The position numbers and the translations under genes are program-made. From positions 1-62,802 of IMG/VR virus record IMGVR_UViG_3300042301_004325: a DNA stretch of 62,802 nucleotides. One strand, written 5' to 3'. The number at the start of each line of letters is the position of its first letter. Position 1 is the stretch's first letter. Positions 34,155 through 42,756 of this stretch are shown here, in pieces. Source of the stretch: a virus. Below the pieces are notes generated by a model. The model had not been told where the DNA came from. It saw only the letters and a list, made by a program, of their open reading frames with translations, and did no database searches.

Positions 34155-36620
34155 ATGAAAAGAAGTTTACAAATAAGCGAGGATGAAAAAAAACACATCC
34201 TAAACAAATATAACTTATTAAAAGAGGCGCTAGACCCTAGAGTAAAATCAATTACTTGTGGAAGTGGTAACACAGAAAAAGGTCAAGGGTTAGATTGTGT
34301 AATTGAATACACAAATGGGGATTCTTTTGAGGGGATGACCCAAAACGGATTACCACAAAATGGTAAATATATCTTTGCTGACGGTCATTTCTATTATGGT
34401 TCCTTTGAGTTCACCGAAAGTCATTCCAAATTACACTATCAAGGATGGGGTATGGATGGTGACGCATATAGAAAAGTTGATACTGAAGATTTAATTGATT
34501 ATCACAAAAAATTTATTGGTTCATCTGATGATGAAGAAGAAGTTAAACCCGAAGATAAACCCGAAGATAAGCCTGAAGAAATAGTAAAACCTAATGAAGT
34601 AACTATTTCTGACGAGTTAAGAAAAAAATGGGAAGGGTGTGTAAAAACTCAAGATCCGGCATTTCATTTTGATGGAGGAAGAACAGGAAGTAAAGATTTA
34701 GGCACATTAACTAAAATGCCTGAAATGGGATTTGCAAAATTCAAAGGAACCGTTGATGGTAAAACCATTGAGTTTAGGGGGTGTTTTGATAAGTTCAAAA
34801 TGGTTAGGGGGTTTGAAACAGGAGATAGAGGGTCTTTTGATGGTTATTACTATACAGAAGATGAAACCGCATCATTTTTTCTTGGTGATGAAACTAAGGG
34901 AAATAAATTCATGTGGGGTCAATTAAGTAAGTCTAAAGATTATAAATTTCACGATGCCGATTGGGTCTACACGGGTAGTTTTGTTGATGGTAAAATCAAC
35001 GGGACTTCTAAAGATATACCTCCTGTTACTGCTGACATACATTTTGGGGATATTAAATTTAGTGACGGTAAAAAATATGAAGGAGATTTTGAAGGAGAAC
35101 AAATAAACGGTAAGGGAATTTTCTTATTTCCAAATGGAATGAAGTTGGAAGGAGATTTCAAAACAAATGCCGAAGAAGGCGTTACTATAAGTGTTACCAC
35201 AAATGAAAATCAGTTTATTCCCGACATATTCAAATATAATGAAACGTACAAACACGTTACAAAAAAAGAAGAGAAAAAAACAGTCGGAGCAATAAAGACA
35301 AGTAATTTTAATGGTATTACTAAATTTAAATTTAATTTAGAAAGTAAAAAAACAGGCAAGAAAAAAGATTTTCAAGGACCACTACCTTATGTTTTTGTGA
35401 GAATAACTAATACCAAAGACAGAAAAATATTTTTTGAAACTAAATCTGACTCGTCAGGTAATTTTAAAATACCAAATGTACCATACGGAACCTACAAATT
35501 ATTTTTTGCGGTGGATGGCAATATAAGAGAATTTATTTATAAAAAATCAAAATATGTGATTAACAAAGAAGAACAAAAAGTTAGTGTTCCTCTTAAACCA
35601 TCAAAATATTTATATAAATCTCTACGTTTTGATGTAATTAATTTTGATAGATCTGAAACAAGGTCAGATGGTAGTACCTTTTTACCAGGTACAGGTGCAG
35701 AAACATATGATTTATTAGGTATGACCAATGAAGAAATGATAGAATACGTATTTTCAAGTATTCATCAAACTGACGACAAAGATTGGTTATCTGATTTAAT
35801 TGCCGGTAGATTTGAAAAAAAATATGGTGAGGTGACAAGCAAAGAAGCGTGTTTAAGAGAATTTAAAAACTACGCCGACATAATCAGAAAAATACAAAAA
35901 AAGGAAATAGATTTAGAAATACTAAAAAAACCAGGTAATGATTTACAACCAACTAAAGAATATCTAAAAAAATGTGTACAAGTTTATGGTAAACAAATCA
36001 ACGACAAAGATGATGTAAAATTAGTTGCAAACCCACCTGGTGAAGCCTATGGTTATGGGGTAAGATTAGAAAATAAAAATAAACAAAATATTTATAAAGA
36101 TATGGGACTTTCAAGAACAATTAATAAAGTGGTTACTGAACACGCAAATAATAAAAAGTCTTTAATTCAAGAATCAAGAATTATTAATAATAGGTTGAAA
36201 ATGATAGCTGAAAGTTATAATTTAAATCGTAAATCAGAAAAAAGATTAGCATTCAATGAGTTAAGAAATGAAAAAATAAAATTAATAAGTTTGGGTTATG
36301 ACCGAAACATTGTGAAAGAATCTTTTATAGATGTTATGAAAGGTTTATTTGGTAGTACAGGTCAAGACCCAATTGCTGACTTTAAAAAGGGTTTAAGTGA
36401 AAAATTATCAACACCGATAGATTTGAAAGTGATTGCAAATGAACTTGATGTTGCGATTATAGAAGAAGCGTTTAAAACTGAAAACCCAAAAGATTTAATA
36501 TTAGAAACCATAATAGAAAAAATAAAAGAAAAGATAGATCCACAAATTGATGTTGTATTTCAAAATATTAATAAAAAAATGGATGACTTTCGCAATGCCG
36601 TTGGCGGATTACAAGTATAA
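34155..36620 (+). CDS. Leader protein with MORN repeats and Ig-like domain
   Basis: An 821-aa protein. The leader (S-L-Q-I-S-E-D-E-K-K-H-I-L) ends L22-K-E24. MORN-like repeats are visible: N-G-D-S-F-E-G near 55, D-W-V-Y-T-G-S-F-V-D-G-K-I-N-G near 270, K-Y-E-G-D-F-E-G-E-Q-I-N-G-K-G near 310 and L-E-G-D-F near 333. A carboxypeptidase-regulatory-like Ig domain (about 390-475) has S-S-G-N-F-K-I-P-N-V-P-Y-G-T-Y. The C-terminal 300 residues are helical and basic. MORN repeats commonly bind membranes or proteins. It is probably ejected into the host, with the target unknown. Confidence 0.75.
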   Translation: MKRSLQISEDEKKHILNKYNLLKEALDPRVKSITCGSGNTEKGQGLDCVIEYTNGDSFEGMTQNGLPQNGKYIFADGHFYYGSFEFTESHSKLHYQGWGMDGDAYRKVDTEDLIDYHKKFIGSSDDEEEVKPEDKPEDKPEEIVKPNEVTISDELRKKWEGCVKTQDPAFHFDGGRTGSKDLGTLTKMPEMGFAKFKGTVDGKTIEFRGCFDKFKMVRGFETGDRGSFDGYYYTEDETASFFLGDETKGNKFMWGQLSKSKDYKFHDADWVYTGSFVDGKINGTSKDIPPVTADIHFGDIKFSDGKKYEGDFEGEQINGKGIFLFPNGMKLEGDFKTNAEEGVTISVTTNENQFIPDIFKYNETYKHVTKKEEKKTVGAIKTSNFNGITKFKFNLESKKTGKKKDFQGPLPYVFVRITNTKDRKIFFETKSDSSGNFKIPNVPYGTYKLFFAVDGNIREFIYKKSKYVINKEEQKVSVPLKPSKYLYKSLRFDVINFDRSETRSDGSTFLPGTGAETYDLLGMTNEEMIEYVFSSIHQTDDKDWLSDLIAGRFEKKYGEVTSKEACLREFKNYADIIRKIQKKEIDLEILKKPGNDLQPTKEYLKKCVQVYGKQINDKDDVKLVANPPGEAYGYGVRLENKNKQNIYKDMGLSRTINKVVTEHANNKKSLIQESRIINNRLKMIAESYNLNRKSEKRLAFNELRNEKIKLISLGYDRNIVKESFIDVMKGLFGSTGQDPIADFKKGLSEKLSTPIDLKVIANELDVAIIEEAFKTENPKDLILETIIEKIKEKIDPQIDVVFQNINKKMDDFRNAVGGLQV

Positions 36621-36685
36621 CGGTAGAAACTTTGGGTAGAATCTTAGTTTCATAAACCTTAAAGAAAGGGAGGTGTTCTAAATCT

Positions 36686-36720
36686 AAGAAAGGTGTTCCG
36701 AGAGGAATACCTTTTCTTTT
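36686..36720 (+). terminator. Rho-independent terminator
   Basis: AAGAAAGGTGTTCC pairs with GGAATACCTTTTCTT around a GAGA loop, followed by T-rich sequence. A partial copy of the 5' arm lies just upstream at 36662. Confidence 0.7.
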
Positions 36721-36727
36721 ATTAGGG

Positions 36728-36734
36728 TATTTAT
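36728..36734 (+). promoter_or_regulatory. TATTTAT promoter box
   Basis: Ends 5 nt before the start at 36740. Confidence 0.5.
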
Positions 36735-36739
36735 TATAT

Positions 36740-37096
36740 ATGGAATTTAATATCAGAAAAAGGGCAACGTTACCATATTTAGAAGTTGATTTGTTTAAAT
36801 CAGGTAGATTAGATTATAATTTTAAAAATACTAACTTATCTGAGGCAACAATTTATTTGTATATGAAAAATGTTGAAACAGGGATATATAAAATCGCTAA
36901 AGGTGTTTGTGTGTATTCACAAGAAAATAATTCAATATATTATCAATTTACAAAAAAGAATACATCAGATATTGGTAGGTTTGAGGTTGAGTTTAGAATT
37001 TCAAACGATCAAGGTGAAATCACATTACCATTAACTGAAAAAATTTTTGTTAATGTTTTAGAATCATTTTCAAATAGCGACTTTTGTTGTACATAA
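36740..37096 (+). CDS. Putative baseplate/tail-fibre attachment protein
   Basis: A 118-aa beta-rich protein. The pattern R-A-T-L-P-Y-L-E-V-D-L-F, then A-T-I-Y-L-Y-M-K-N, and a later I-G-R-F-E-V-E-F resembles the N-terminal domain of BppU-type baseplate upper proteins, which dock receptor-binding proteins. It precedes two probable tail genes, which fits. No leader or signal peptide. The family match is from the motif pattern only. Confidence 0.5.
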   Translation: MEFNIRKRATLPYLEVDLFKSGRLDYNFKNTNLSEATIYLYMKNVETGIYKIAKGVCVYSQENNSIYYQFTKKNTSDIGRFEVEFRISNDQGEITLPLTEKIFVNVLESFSNSDFCCT

Positions 37097-37110
37097 AAAA
37101 TACAAAAAAC

Positions 37111-37117
37111 TATTTAT
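37111..37117 (+). promoter_or_regulatory. TATTTAT promoter box
   Basis: Ends 13 nt before the start at 37131. Confidence 0.5.
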
Positions 37118-37130
37118 TAAATAAAATAGA

Positions 37131-37994
37131 ATGGCGAATAAAAAAATCTCCGAATTACCATATATAGATGGTGGTAAAATATCAGGAAATACTTTGGTTC
37201 CTTTGGTTACGTATTTTAGTGCCACGACAGGCGATACGGTACACACATACGTTAGTGATTTACAAACATATTTAACTTCAGGAATAACGGGAAATACGGT
37301 GGTAGTTGGTGATTTTTTACCATTAAGTGGTGGAACTGTTACAGGACAAACGTTTTTTACATCAGGATTAACTATTACGGGAGATACGATTATAATAGAC
37401 TCAACAGGTACCTCAACCGCCATTGATACATCAACAAGAGAATTGGTGGATCCATCATCCTTTGTGAGTGTAGATTGGGGTCAAAGAAGTATGTACGATG
37501 ATTTAGGTACATCCGCCTTAGAGTGGGCTTCAAGTAAAAGAAAACTATTAGATATAGCTTCAGCTGGCTCTGTAAATTGGGGGGATAGGATTTTAACAAA
37601 ATCTGACGGAGCAACGATTTCTTTTGATTGGGAAAACGGAATATTAACAGGCCAAACAAATATTGAGTCCTCAACAATATACGCAACAACATATTTGAAT
37701 TTACCTAATGGATATTATGATACTACAGGTATAACAAGTTCTCAATCTATAACGTGGGATAAAACATATTGGGGGGTAAGTGGGTTAACAAATGTTGATA
37801 TAACTTTACCGTCAACAACATCAAAAGATGGGTATAGTTTAATAATAAAGGATGAAGGAGGAACCGCAGGAACTTATCGGATTAGGGTAACACCAACGTC
37901 AGGTTTGATAGATGGTAATAGTTATATAGATATGAACATAAACTATATGTCACTTACTTTTGTGGCAAGAAATAATAATTGGTGGATAATATGA
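37131..37994 (+). CDS. Probable tail fibre protein
   Basis: A 287-aa, Thr/Ser/Gly-rich, strand-rich protein. The N-terminus K-K-I-S-E-L-P is a recurrent opening of phage tail fibres. The repeated L-P-L-S-G-G-T-V-T-G-Q pattern near residue 63 is the fibre motif that forms triple-beta-helix units. The C-terminal third looks like a compact beta domain that could end the fibre. Its stop overlaps the start of the next gene (ATGA). It probably takes part in host recognition. Confidence 0.75.
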   Translation: MANKKISELPYIDGGKISGNTLVPLVTYFSATTGDTVHTYVSDLQTYLTSGITGNTVVVGDFLPLSGGTVTGQTFFTSGLTITGDTIIIDSTGTSTAIDTSTRELVDPSSFVSVDWGQRSMYDDLGTSALEWASSKRKLLDIASAGSVNWGDRILTKSDGATISFDWENGILTGQTNIESSTIYATTYLNLPNGYYDTTGITSSQSITWDKTYWGVSGLTNVDITLPSTTSKDGYSLIIKDEGGTAGTYRIRVTPTSGLIDGNSYIDMNINYMSLTFVARNNNWWII

Positions 37995-39211
37995 GTTTCA
38001 TTTTTAACAATAAAGTTTCTTATTCTGATAGCCCAAATCTTGACGCTTTTGGTAGACTAAGAACTGCCGCGGTACAAAATTTAGTGGATATAAAACACGT
38101 TTATGATAAAAACCCACTACAAATAAACGAAGTTACTGCAGGAACCGCAACATCAATATTTAATCAAGAGTATGCTAGAGTTAGAATGTCAACATCCGCA
38201 AATAATGATTTGGTAATTAGACAAGGTAAAACACACCCAATTTATCAACCAGGGAAGAGTCAATTATACCAAGCGAGCTTCTCAAATTTTCAATTAGAAA
38301 CAAATATCATAAAAAGAGTTGGGGCTTTTACAACAATAACAGGGTCACCATACAATTCGGTTTTTGATGGATACTTTTTGGAAAGTAATGGGGTTACAAA
38401 TGAAATAAGTTTTCAGATATGGAGGTCGGGTACAACGATATATAGTGCCGCAACAACAGTGTGGGATATTAATGGGTTTGACCCAGTAGGAATAAATTGG
38501 TCTAACACTAATTTAATGTCGGTTGATTATCAATGGTTAGGTGTTGGTAGAATGAGATTTGGTTTGGATATTGCGGGACAATTATTTTATTTTACAGAAC
38601 ATAATTGTGCAAATAATGAACCAAACGTTTATATGTCATCACCCAATCAACCAATTAGATATGAGATAAGACAGATTGGTGTTGGTTCGGGGTATTTTGA
38701 TATGATTTGTTCACAAGTGTGTTCAGAAGGTGCATTAAACGGGTTGTACTCAACTGTTGGAGTTATAAACTCAACAGTAGCAACTTTAGATTTATCAGGT
38801 ACAAAATACCCATATATTGGTTATAGACTTAAACAAGGTTATAAATCAGTTACATCACAATATAGTAGTTTGAGTATTTTAAACACCTCAAATGACAATT
38901 ACCTACTAACCATTGAATATAACCCTACATTATCTGTAACCCCAAGTTGGACAGACATACCAAATTCACCATTTCAATATTCAGTTTACAACGGAACTGT
39001 GACGGCAACAATAACATCGCCAGGTCACATTATGTCATCCTTAATTGGTGAATCTGGAACATCAGCACTTACAACGATTAAGGTGGATGATAACCAAATT
39101 AGAGTTGGTTCTAATGTTAATGGAACACTTGATGAAATGTGGGTGTGTATAACACCATTAAGTGCAAATGCAACATTTTTAGGTACTGCAGAAGTATTAT
39201 ATTATTTATGA
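37991..39211 (+). CDS. Probable virion/tail structural protein
   Basis: A 406-aa protein starting M-S-F-I-F-N-N-K. The early motif S-P-N-L-D-A-F-G-R-L-R-T-A is typical of a structural protein family that recurs in large marine phages. The rest is beta-rich, with Thr, Ser, Asn and aromatic residues typical of tail or decoration proteins. The start at 37991 overlaps the previous stop by 4 nt and is preferred to the upstream ATG at 37979. It may be a fibre-associated or receptor-binding protein. Confidence 0.7.
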   Translation: MSFIFNNKVSYSDSPNLDAFGRLRTAAVQNLVDIKHVYDKNPLQINEVTAGTATSIFNQEYARVRMSTSANNDLVIRQGKTHPIYQPGKSQLYQASFSNFQLETNIIKRVGAFTTITGSPYNSVFDGYFLESNGVTNEISFQIWRSGTTIYSAATTVWDINGFDPVGINWSNTNLMSVDYQWLGVGRMRFGLDIAGQLFYFTEHNCANNEPNVYMSSPNQPIRYEIRQIGVGSGYFDMICSQVCSEGALNGLYSTVGVINSTVATLDLSGTKYPYIGYRLKQGYKSVTSQYSSLSILNTSNDNYLLTIEYNPTLSVTPSWTDIPNSPFQYSVYNGTVTATITSPGHIMSSLIGESGTSALTTIKVDDNQIRVGSNVNGTLDEMWVCITPLSANATFLGTAEVLYYL

Positions 39212-39697
39212 TTAACTGAATACCTCAAAATACATTCTCTCTTTAGTACCAACCATTTGTTTATACCACAATCCTTTATCATCCATCCAAACATAAGGAT
39301 CTTCAGGATTATCAGTCCACCCGTGTTTTGAATAATAATCAAAATCTTTTCTTAATAAGTTGGATCTGTGAGATGCATGAAATTCAGGATCACCCAACCA
39401 ATGAGGTAAAATAAACTCACCTTCAATAGTTTCATATTCCATTGTGTTTTTAAATCCACGAGACTTCCACACGTCAATAGAGTCGTTGTAATACAGTTTA
39501 AGAGCATTTACATAATCACGCCACATAACAGAACAAGGATGTGATGTCCAACCCTTATATGGTTGTCCATTCTTTTTTGGTCTGCCCGTGATTGCAGATA
39601 TAATTTGGTAAGCCTCAACTCGTTGTTTACCGAGTCGTTTATTATCTAAAGATTCTAATGACCTTTTAAAATCTAAATATGGAAGGAATGTTTGCAT
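39212..39697 (-). CDS. Pyrimidine-dimer glycosylase-like protein (MSMEG_6728/DenV-like)
   Basis: A 161-aa protein. The N-terminal block Q-T-F-L-P-Y-L-D-F-K-R-S, L-D-N-K-R-L-G-K-Q-R-V-E-A and G-W-T-S-H-P-C-S-V-M-W matches the MSMEG_6728 family, related to T4 endonuclease V. T4 DenV cuts the glycosyl bond at UV-induced pyrimidine dimers. The start at 39697 is chosen because a host promoter lies 4 nt before it, and the first residues (M-Q-T-F) match the family. Together with the phage UvrC it suggests strong exposure to sunlight. Confidence 0.8.
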   Translation of the reverse strand: MQTFLPYLDFKRSLESLDNKRLGKQRVEAYQIISAITGRPKKNGQPYKGWTSHPCSVMWRDYVNALKLYYNDSIDVWKSRGFKNTMEYETIEGEFILPHWLGDPEFHASHRSNLLRKDFDYYSKHGWTDNPEDPYVWMDDKGLWYKQMVGTKERMYFEVFS

Positions 39698-39701
39698 ATC
39701 A

Positions 39702-39731
39702 CAAAGATACAACAATTTTTGATATAACCAA
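39702..39731 (-). promoter_or_regulatory. Host-type promoter (TTG-N19-TATCTTTG)
   Basis: On the minus strand, TATCTTTG at 39709-39702 and TTG at 39731-39729 are exactly 19 nt apart; the box ends 4 nt before the start at 39697. Confidence 0.6.
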
Positions 39732-39790
39732 TTGACTTAAATGATTTTTTATGATATATATTATATAAATAAACGTTTAATTTTTATAAA

Positions 39791-39976
39791 ATGAAAAAGT
39801 TAGTATTAGTGTGTCTTACGGTTTTGACCACAATTTCTCTATTGACTTCTTGTGGTGAAAAAACGGCAACTCAAAATGCTACTGAAGTGGCTACACCTAC
39901 AGCGTCACCTGAAGCAACTGCGGTTGATTCTACGGCAACTGCTACAGACGTTGTTGTTGACACAACAAAAAAGTAA
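39791..39976 (+). CDS. Small secreted lipoprotein
   Basis: A 61-aa protein with a signal peptide and lipobox (L-L-T-S-C-G), giving lipidated Cys21. The mature part of about 40 residues is Thr/Ala/Glu-rich and probably disordered. It should be anchored to the inner or outer membrane of the host. It could act in superinfection exclusion, a role known for phage lipoproteins, but no homologue is recognised. A strong terminator follows. Confidence 0.75.
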   Translation: MKKLVLVCLTVLTTISLLTSCGEKTATQNATEVATPTASPEATAVDSTATATDVVVDTTKK

Positions 39977-39997
39977 TTAGGGTTTAACCTAAAAAAC

Positions 39998-40027
39998 AAA
40001 ACCCACTTCAAAAGAGTGGGTTTTTTA
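39998..40027 (+). terminator. Rho-independent terminator
   Basis: AAACCCACT pairs with AGTGGGTTT, followed by a T-run, between the lipoprotein gene and the convergent tmRNA. Confidence 0.8.
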
Positions 40028-40029
40028 AT

Positions 40030-40434
40030 TGGTGGAGGTGCGGAGGCTCGAACTCCGGTCCATAATATCCTGTCAGATAAGGACTACACGTTTAGGTTAA
40101 CATTTTCTAATGTTCCAAAATAGATGGTTTTTTAAAATCCGAACCAACAAACAGATACAATCAAATGACCCCCTGATTATTAGGGGTTGTTCCTTTTCGG
40201 GTAGAAACCACACCTTTGTAAAGACTTCTGTTGCTAGGTTATATGTCCACCGACCCCCCGTTTCCGTGCTTAACTTAAGCTACAGTAACTTGCTCAGTTG
40301 AAATTAAACCAACCACTGAAAGGTTATCAAGTACGTTGCCGTATATAAATGTGAATCAGTTTTTAAGGAGATTAATTCAGTCCCCACGTGCCCTTATTCC
40401 TCAGCCGATACCTGTCAAATCCAAAAACACCCCC
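40030..40434 (-). ncRNA. ssrA: tmRNA (one-piece, CCA-encoded)
   Basis: A 405-nt transfer-messenger RNA. The acceptor stem is formed by GGGGGTG at the 5' end (40434) and CACCTCC at the 3' end, seven pairs with one G-U, followed by A and an encoded CCA at 40030. The 5' part continues TTTTTGGATTTGACAGG, typical of tmRNA. The T-arm is CGGAG-TTCGAGC-CTCCG. It rescues ribosomes stalled on mRNAs and adds a degradation tag. In the best tag frame, GGC (nt 95, plus-strand 40340-40338) is the resume codon and the frame runs 21 codons, ending ...STEQVTVA then TAA at 40275. This is longer than usual and does not end in ALAA. Confidence 0.93.
40275..40340 (-). other. Candidate tmRNA tag reading frame
   Basis: Begins with GGC, the Gly resume codon I recall from Bacteroidetes tmRNAs, and encodes G-N-V-L-D-N-L-S then, later, S-T-E-Q-V-T-V-A and a TAA stop. 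An alternative frame from the overlapping GCA would give an 11-residue tag ending W-L-V, so the assignment is provisional. Confidence 0.5.
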
Positions 40435-40487
40435 ATATTTTCAAAGAACTTATACAAAGATAATATATTTGTTTCTATTATCCAATA

Positions 40488-40495
40488 TATTTATA
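40488..40495 (+). promoter_or_regulatory. TATTTATA promoter box
   Basis: Ends 5 nt before the start at 40501; an ATG at 40336 is rejected because it lies inside the tmRNA. Confidence 0.55.
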
Positions 40496-40500
40496 TAAAT

Positions 40501-41697
40501 ATGTTGAAAAAAAAGTTTATTTTTGAAAACGAAGATGAAGATCCTGACAACTGGTCTGATTATAAAAACATCATGCATTTAGCAAAAAATAGAATCAGTC
40601 CATATAGAGTTACTTTTGAAACATCTGATGGTAAAAGTTTTGATGATATTATTGAAGTTACTCGCGATGGTATAATTTTTACTTTTGATGGGTTAGAAGA
40701 TTATTTAAAATTTTTCTTTCCTGATGTTTACGGTGAAGATGATGATGGTGAATATGATGCTAGATATTATGATGCGATGTATAACGGTAGATGGGAGTGG
40801 TATGATGACTTTTATAATAGAGATAGTGATGATTGGAAAGAAGGATATGTTACAGATCGTTTTAGAAAAAATCATTTAGAATTAATTAGAGATATAACAA
40901 AAACCATTTCACCAAGACTTTATACAAAACTATCAAAAATGTTGGAAGAAGGAACTCCTCTTGAATCAGAATTAAATATTGAAATAAGAGATTTTTTAGA
41001 GACGATAAATATTGGTGATGAAATAACAGAAGCCTACACAGATGCGAATTATGCTGCAGTTGTAGATGAAATACCAAAAGGAATTAAAGACACATATTGT
41101 GATTGTTTAAAAAATGTTGGTGTTGAAAGGTATAGTCAAAAATATTGTTTTTGGAAATATCAAATGGATTGGGGATCTTGTATGATGTTATATGCTCGTT
41201 TTGGAACTGATGAAGATAAACTTTTAGATTTATTATTTGAAGCCATTAAAAAAGATGGTATTAGACATTTGCCGGTTTATTATGAAATGCAATATGAATT
41301 TTGGGATAGTCAAAAATTTGACGAGACTTGGAATAGTGGTGTTGAAAGAGTATTAGAAAAGAAATTGGAAGAAATACAAAGTGATTCTGAAAAATATGAT
41401 GAAAAATATTTTGAAGTTTTAGATAAAGTAATGGAACTTGGGGGTATTAATACTTGGATCAGAACAAAAGACAAAAAATATGAAATATTAATTGATGATA
41501 TTGAACCAAGTACTAGTTTAATTAGATATAAAATTAAAGAACCTTATCTTCAAAACTTAATTCATAATAAGTGGAATACTAAAGTAGGAAAAACTGATAT
41601 TGATAGTTTAATTAGTATGATTTATAATGAAAAGTTATTTAACATGATGGAGCATCTTGATAAATTTTCAATACTTAGAAATAAGACGTTCCTTTAA
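40501..41697 (+). CDS. Leader-bearing protein, unknown function
   Basis: A 398-aa protein. A short basic leader (L-K-K-K-F-I-F-E) ends I7-F-E9, a possible cleavage motif. The body is rich in Asp, Glu, Tyr and Trp, with a helical middle and two Cys clusters at about 197-212. No family is recognised. The 3' end overlaps the convergent peptidase gene by 30 nt. Confidence 0.65.
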   Translation: MLKKKFIFENEDEDPDNWSDYKNIMHLAKNRISPYRVTFETSDGKSFDDIIEVTRDGIIFTFDGLEDYLKFFFPDVYGEDDDGEYDARYYDAMYNGRWEWYDDFYNRDSDDWKEGYVTDRFRKNHLELIRDITKTISPRLYTKLSKMLEEGTPLESELNIEIRDFLETINIGDEITEAYTDANYAAVVDEIPKGIKDTYCDCLKNVGVERYSQKYCFWKYQMDWGSCMMLYARFGTDEDKLLDLLFEAIKKDGIRHLPVYYEMQYEFWDSQKFDETWNSGVERVLEKKLEEIQSDSEKYDEKYFEVLDKVMELGGINTWIRTKDKKYEILIDDIEPSTSLIRYKIKEPYLQNLIHNKWNTKVGKTDIDSLISMIYNEKLFNMMEHLDKFSILRNKTFL

Positions 41698-42708
41698 TAT
41701 CTCATATAAGTAAACCAAGTCATCATCATTTATAAAAAGATTATTACCATCAAAAATATCTGATATTGTAATACCATCTTTTTCTTCAATTACATCAATA
41801 CTTTCTAATTGATGAACAGGGTAATCTTCTTCCTCATCTTGAAATTGTAATAACGAGTTCATAACAGTTTGTGGTGTATAAACAATTGGTTTATATTCGT
41901 ATTTATATTTTTTCAAACCCAATTCTTTAACCATATTTAATCCTGCTGTAATTGCATTTTCAACATCTTCTATTGAAATAAATTCTTGGTTTGAGTGCAT
42001 GTTATAATAACCACAAGACATATTGATACAACAAACATCAATTTTCTTTTTTAATTGTGATATATCAGTATAGGGGTGTGATTGAACAAGCATTTCATTT
42101 CCAAACGCATTTTCAATAACATCTAATGTTTTAATAAAAAATTCACTATCACGTTCAAATAAACGAACTCCCGAGCAAATCTCGGAGATTAAATGATTTC
42201 CTGGTGCATCATATTGCGTAATGTATCCAACATCTTGTAAAAAGTTTTCATCACATTTTGAAGATCCGTGACAACCTGTCTCTTCTGAAACAAATAGACC
42301 AATTTTTACTTTATCTAAAGTTTTTAATAACTCTAAACAGATAAAAATACCACATTTATCATCACCACCAATACCTGTTGGATTACCATCTTCGGTGTAC
42401 GCCTTTAAACATGGGACTTTAACCTCATCAAACTTTTTTCCAAATGTATTGGGTCTGATGAGGTCTTCTTCTTTAACTACTATTTTATCTACCTTATGAT
42501 GAACGGTGTCCGTGTGTGCAATAAACATTGGGTAGTATTCACCTTCGTTTAATTCACCTTTAGTTGCATATATATTCATCATATCATCTCGGTAGTAGGA
42601 GACGCCTGGAATTGTGTCAAGTTCATTACAAAGATATTCTACCATATCTTCTTCTTGATATGTTTTAGAAGGGACTGATAGCAACTCTTTGAATTTATTT
42701 ATGTTCAT
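41668..42708 (-). CDS. M20/M28-type zinc metallopeptidase
   Basis: A 346-aa aminopeptidase-like protein. Metal-binding motifs are visible in order: I-A-H-T-D-T-V-H near residue 64, G-G-D-D-K-C-G near 114, and S-E-E-T-G-C-H-G-S near 140, where the double Glu is catalytic. A further late His lies in S-H-P-Y-T-D. This matches the tripeptidase/PepT-like M20 fold. It probably cleaves short peptides in the cytoplasm, releasing amino acids for phage protein synthesis; it has no signal peptide. A near-host-type TATCTTTA box lies upstream. Confidence 0.88.
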   Translation of the reverse strand: MNINKFKELLSVPSKTYQEEDMVEYLCNELDTIPGVSYYRDDMMNIYATKGELNEGEYYPMFIAHTDTVHHKVDKIVVKEEDLIRPNTFGKKFDEVKVPCLKAYTEDGNPTGIGGDDKCGIFICLELLKTLDKVKIGLFVSEETGCHGSSKCDENFLQDVGYITQYDAPGNHLISEICSGVRLFERDSEFFIKTLDVIENAFGNEMLVQSHPYTDISQLKKKIDVCCINMSCGYYNMHSNQEFISIEDVENAITAGLNMVKELGLKKYKYEYKPIVYTPQTVMNSLLQFQDEEEDYPVHQLESIDVIEEKDGITISDIFDGNNLFINDDDLVYLYEILKERLISKY

Positions 42709-42731
42709 TTAATTTTTTTATAAAGATAGTA

Positions 42732-42739
42732 TATTTATA
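42732..42739 (+). promoter_or_regulatory. TATTTATA promoter box
   Basis: Ends 17 nt before the start at 42757. Confidence 0.5.
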
Positions 42740-42756
42740 TAGAAAAAACAAATTTT

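Noticed and set aside
40110-40301. Open reading frame of 63 codons within the tmRNA region
   Set aside because: It lies wholly inside the tmRNA on the opposite strand; its product has no domain features.
40336-40500. In-frame 5' extension of the gene at 40501
   Set aside because: It would run through the tmRNA 5' half; promoter box and leader motif place the start at 40501.
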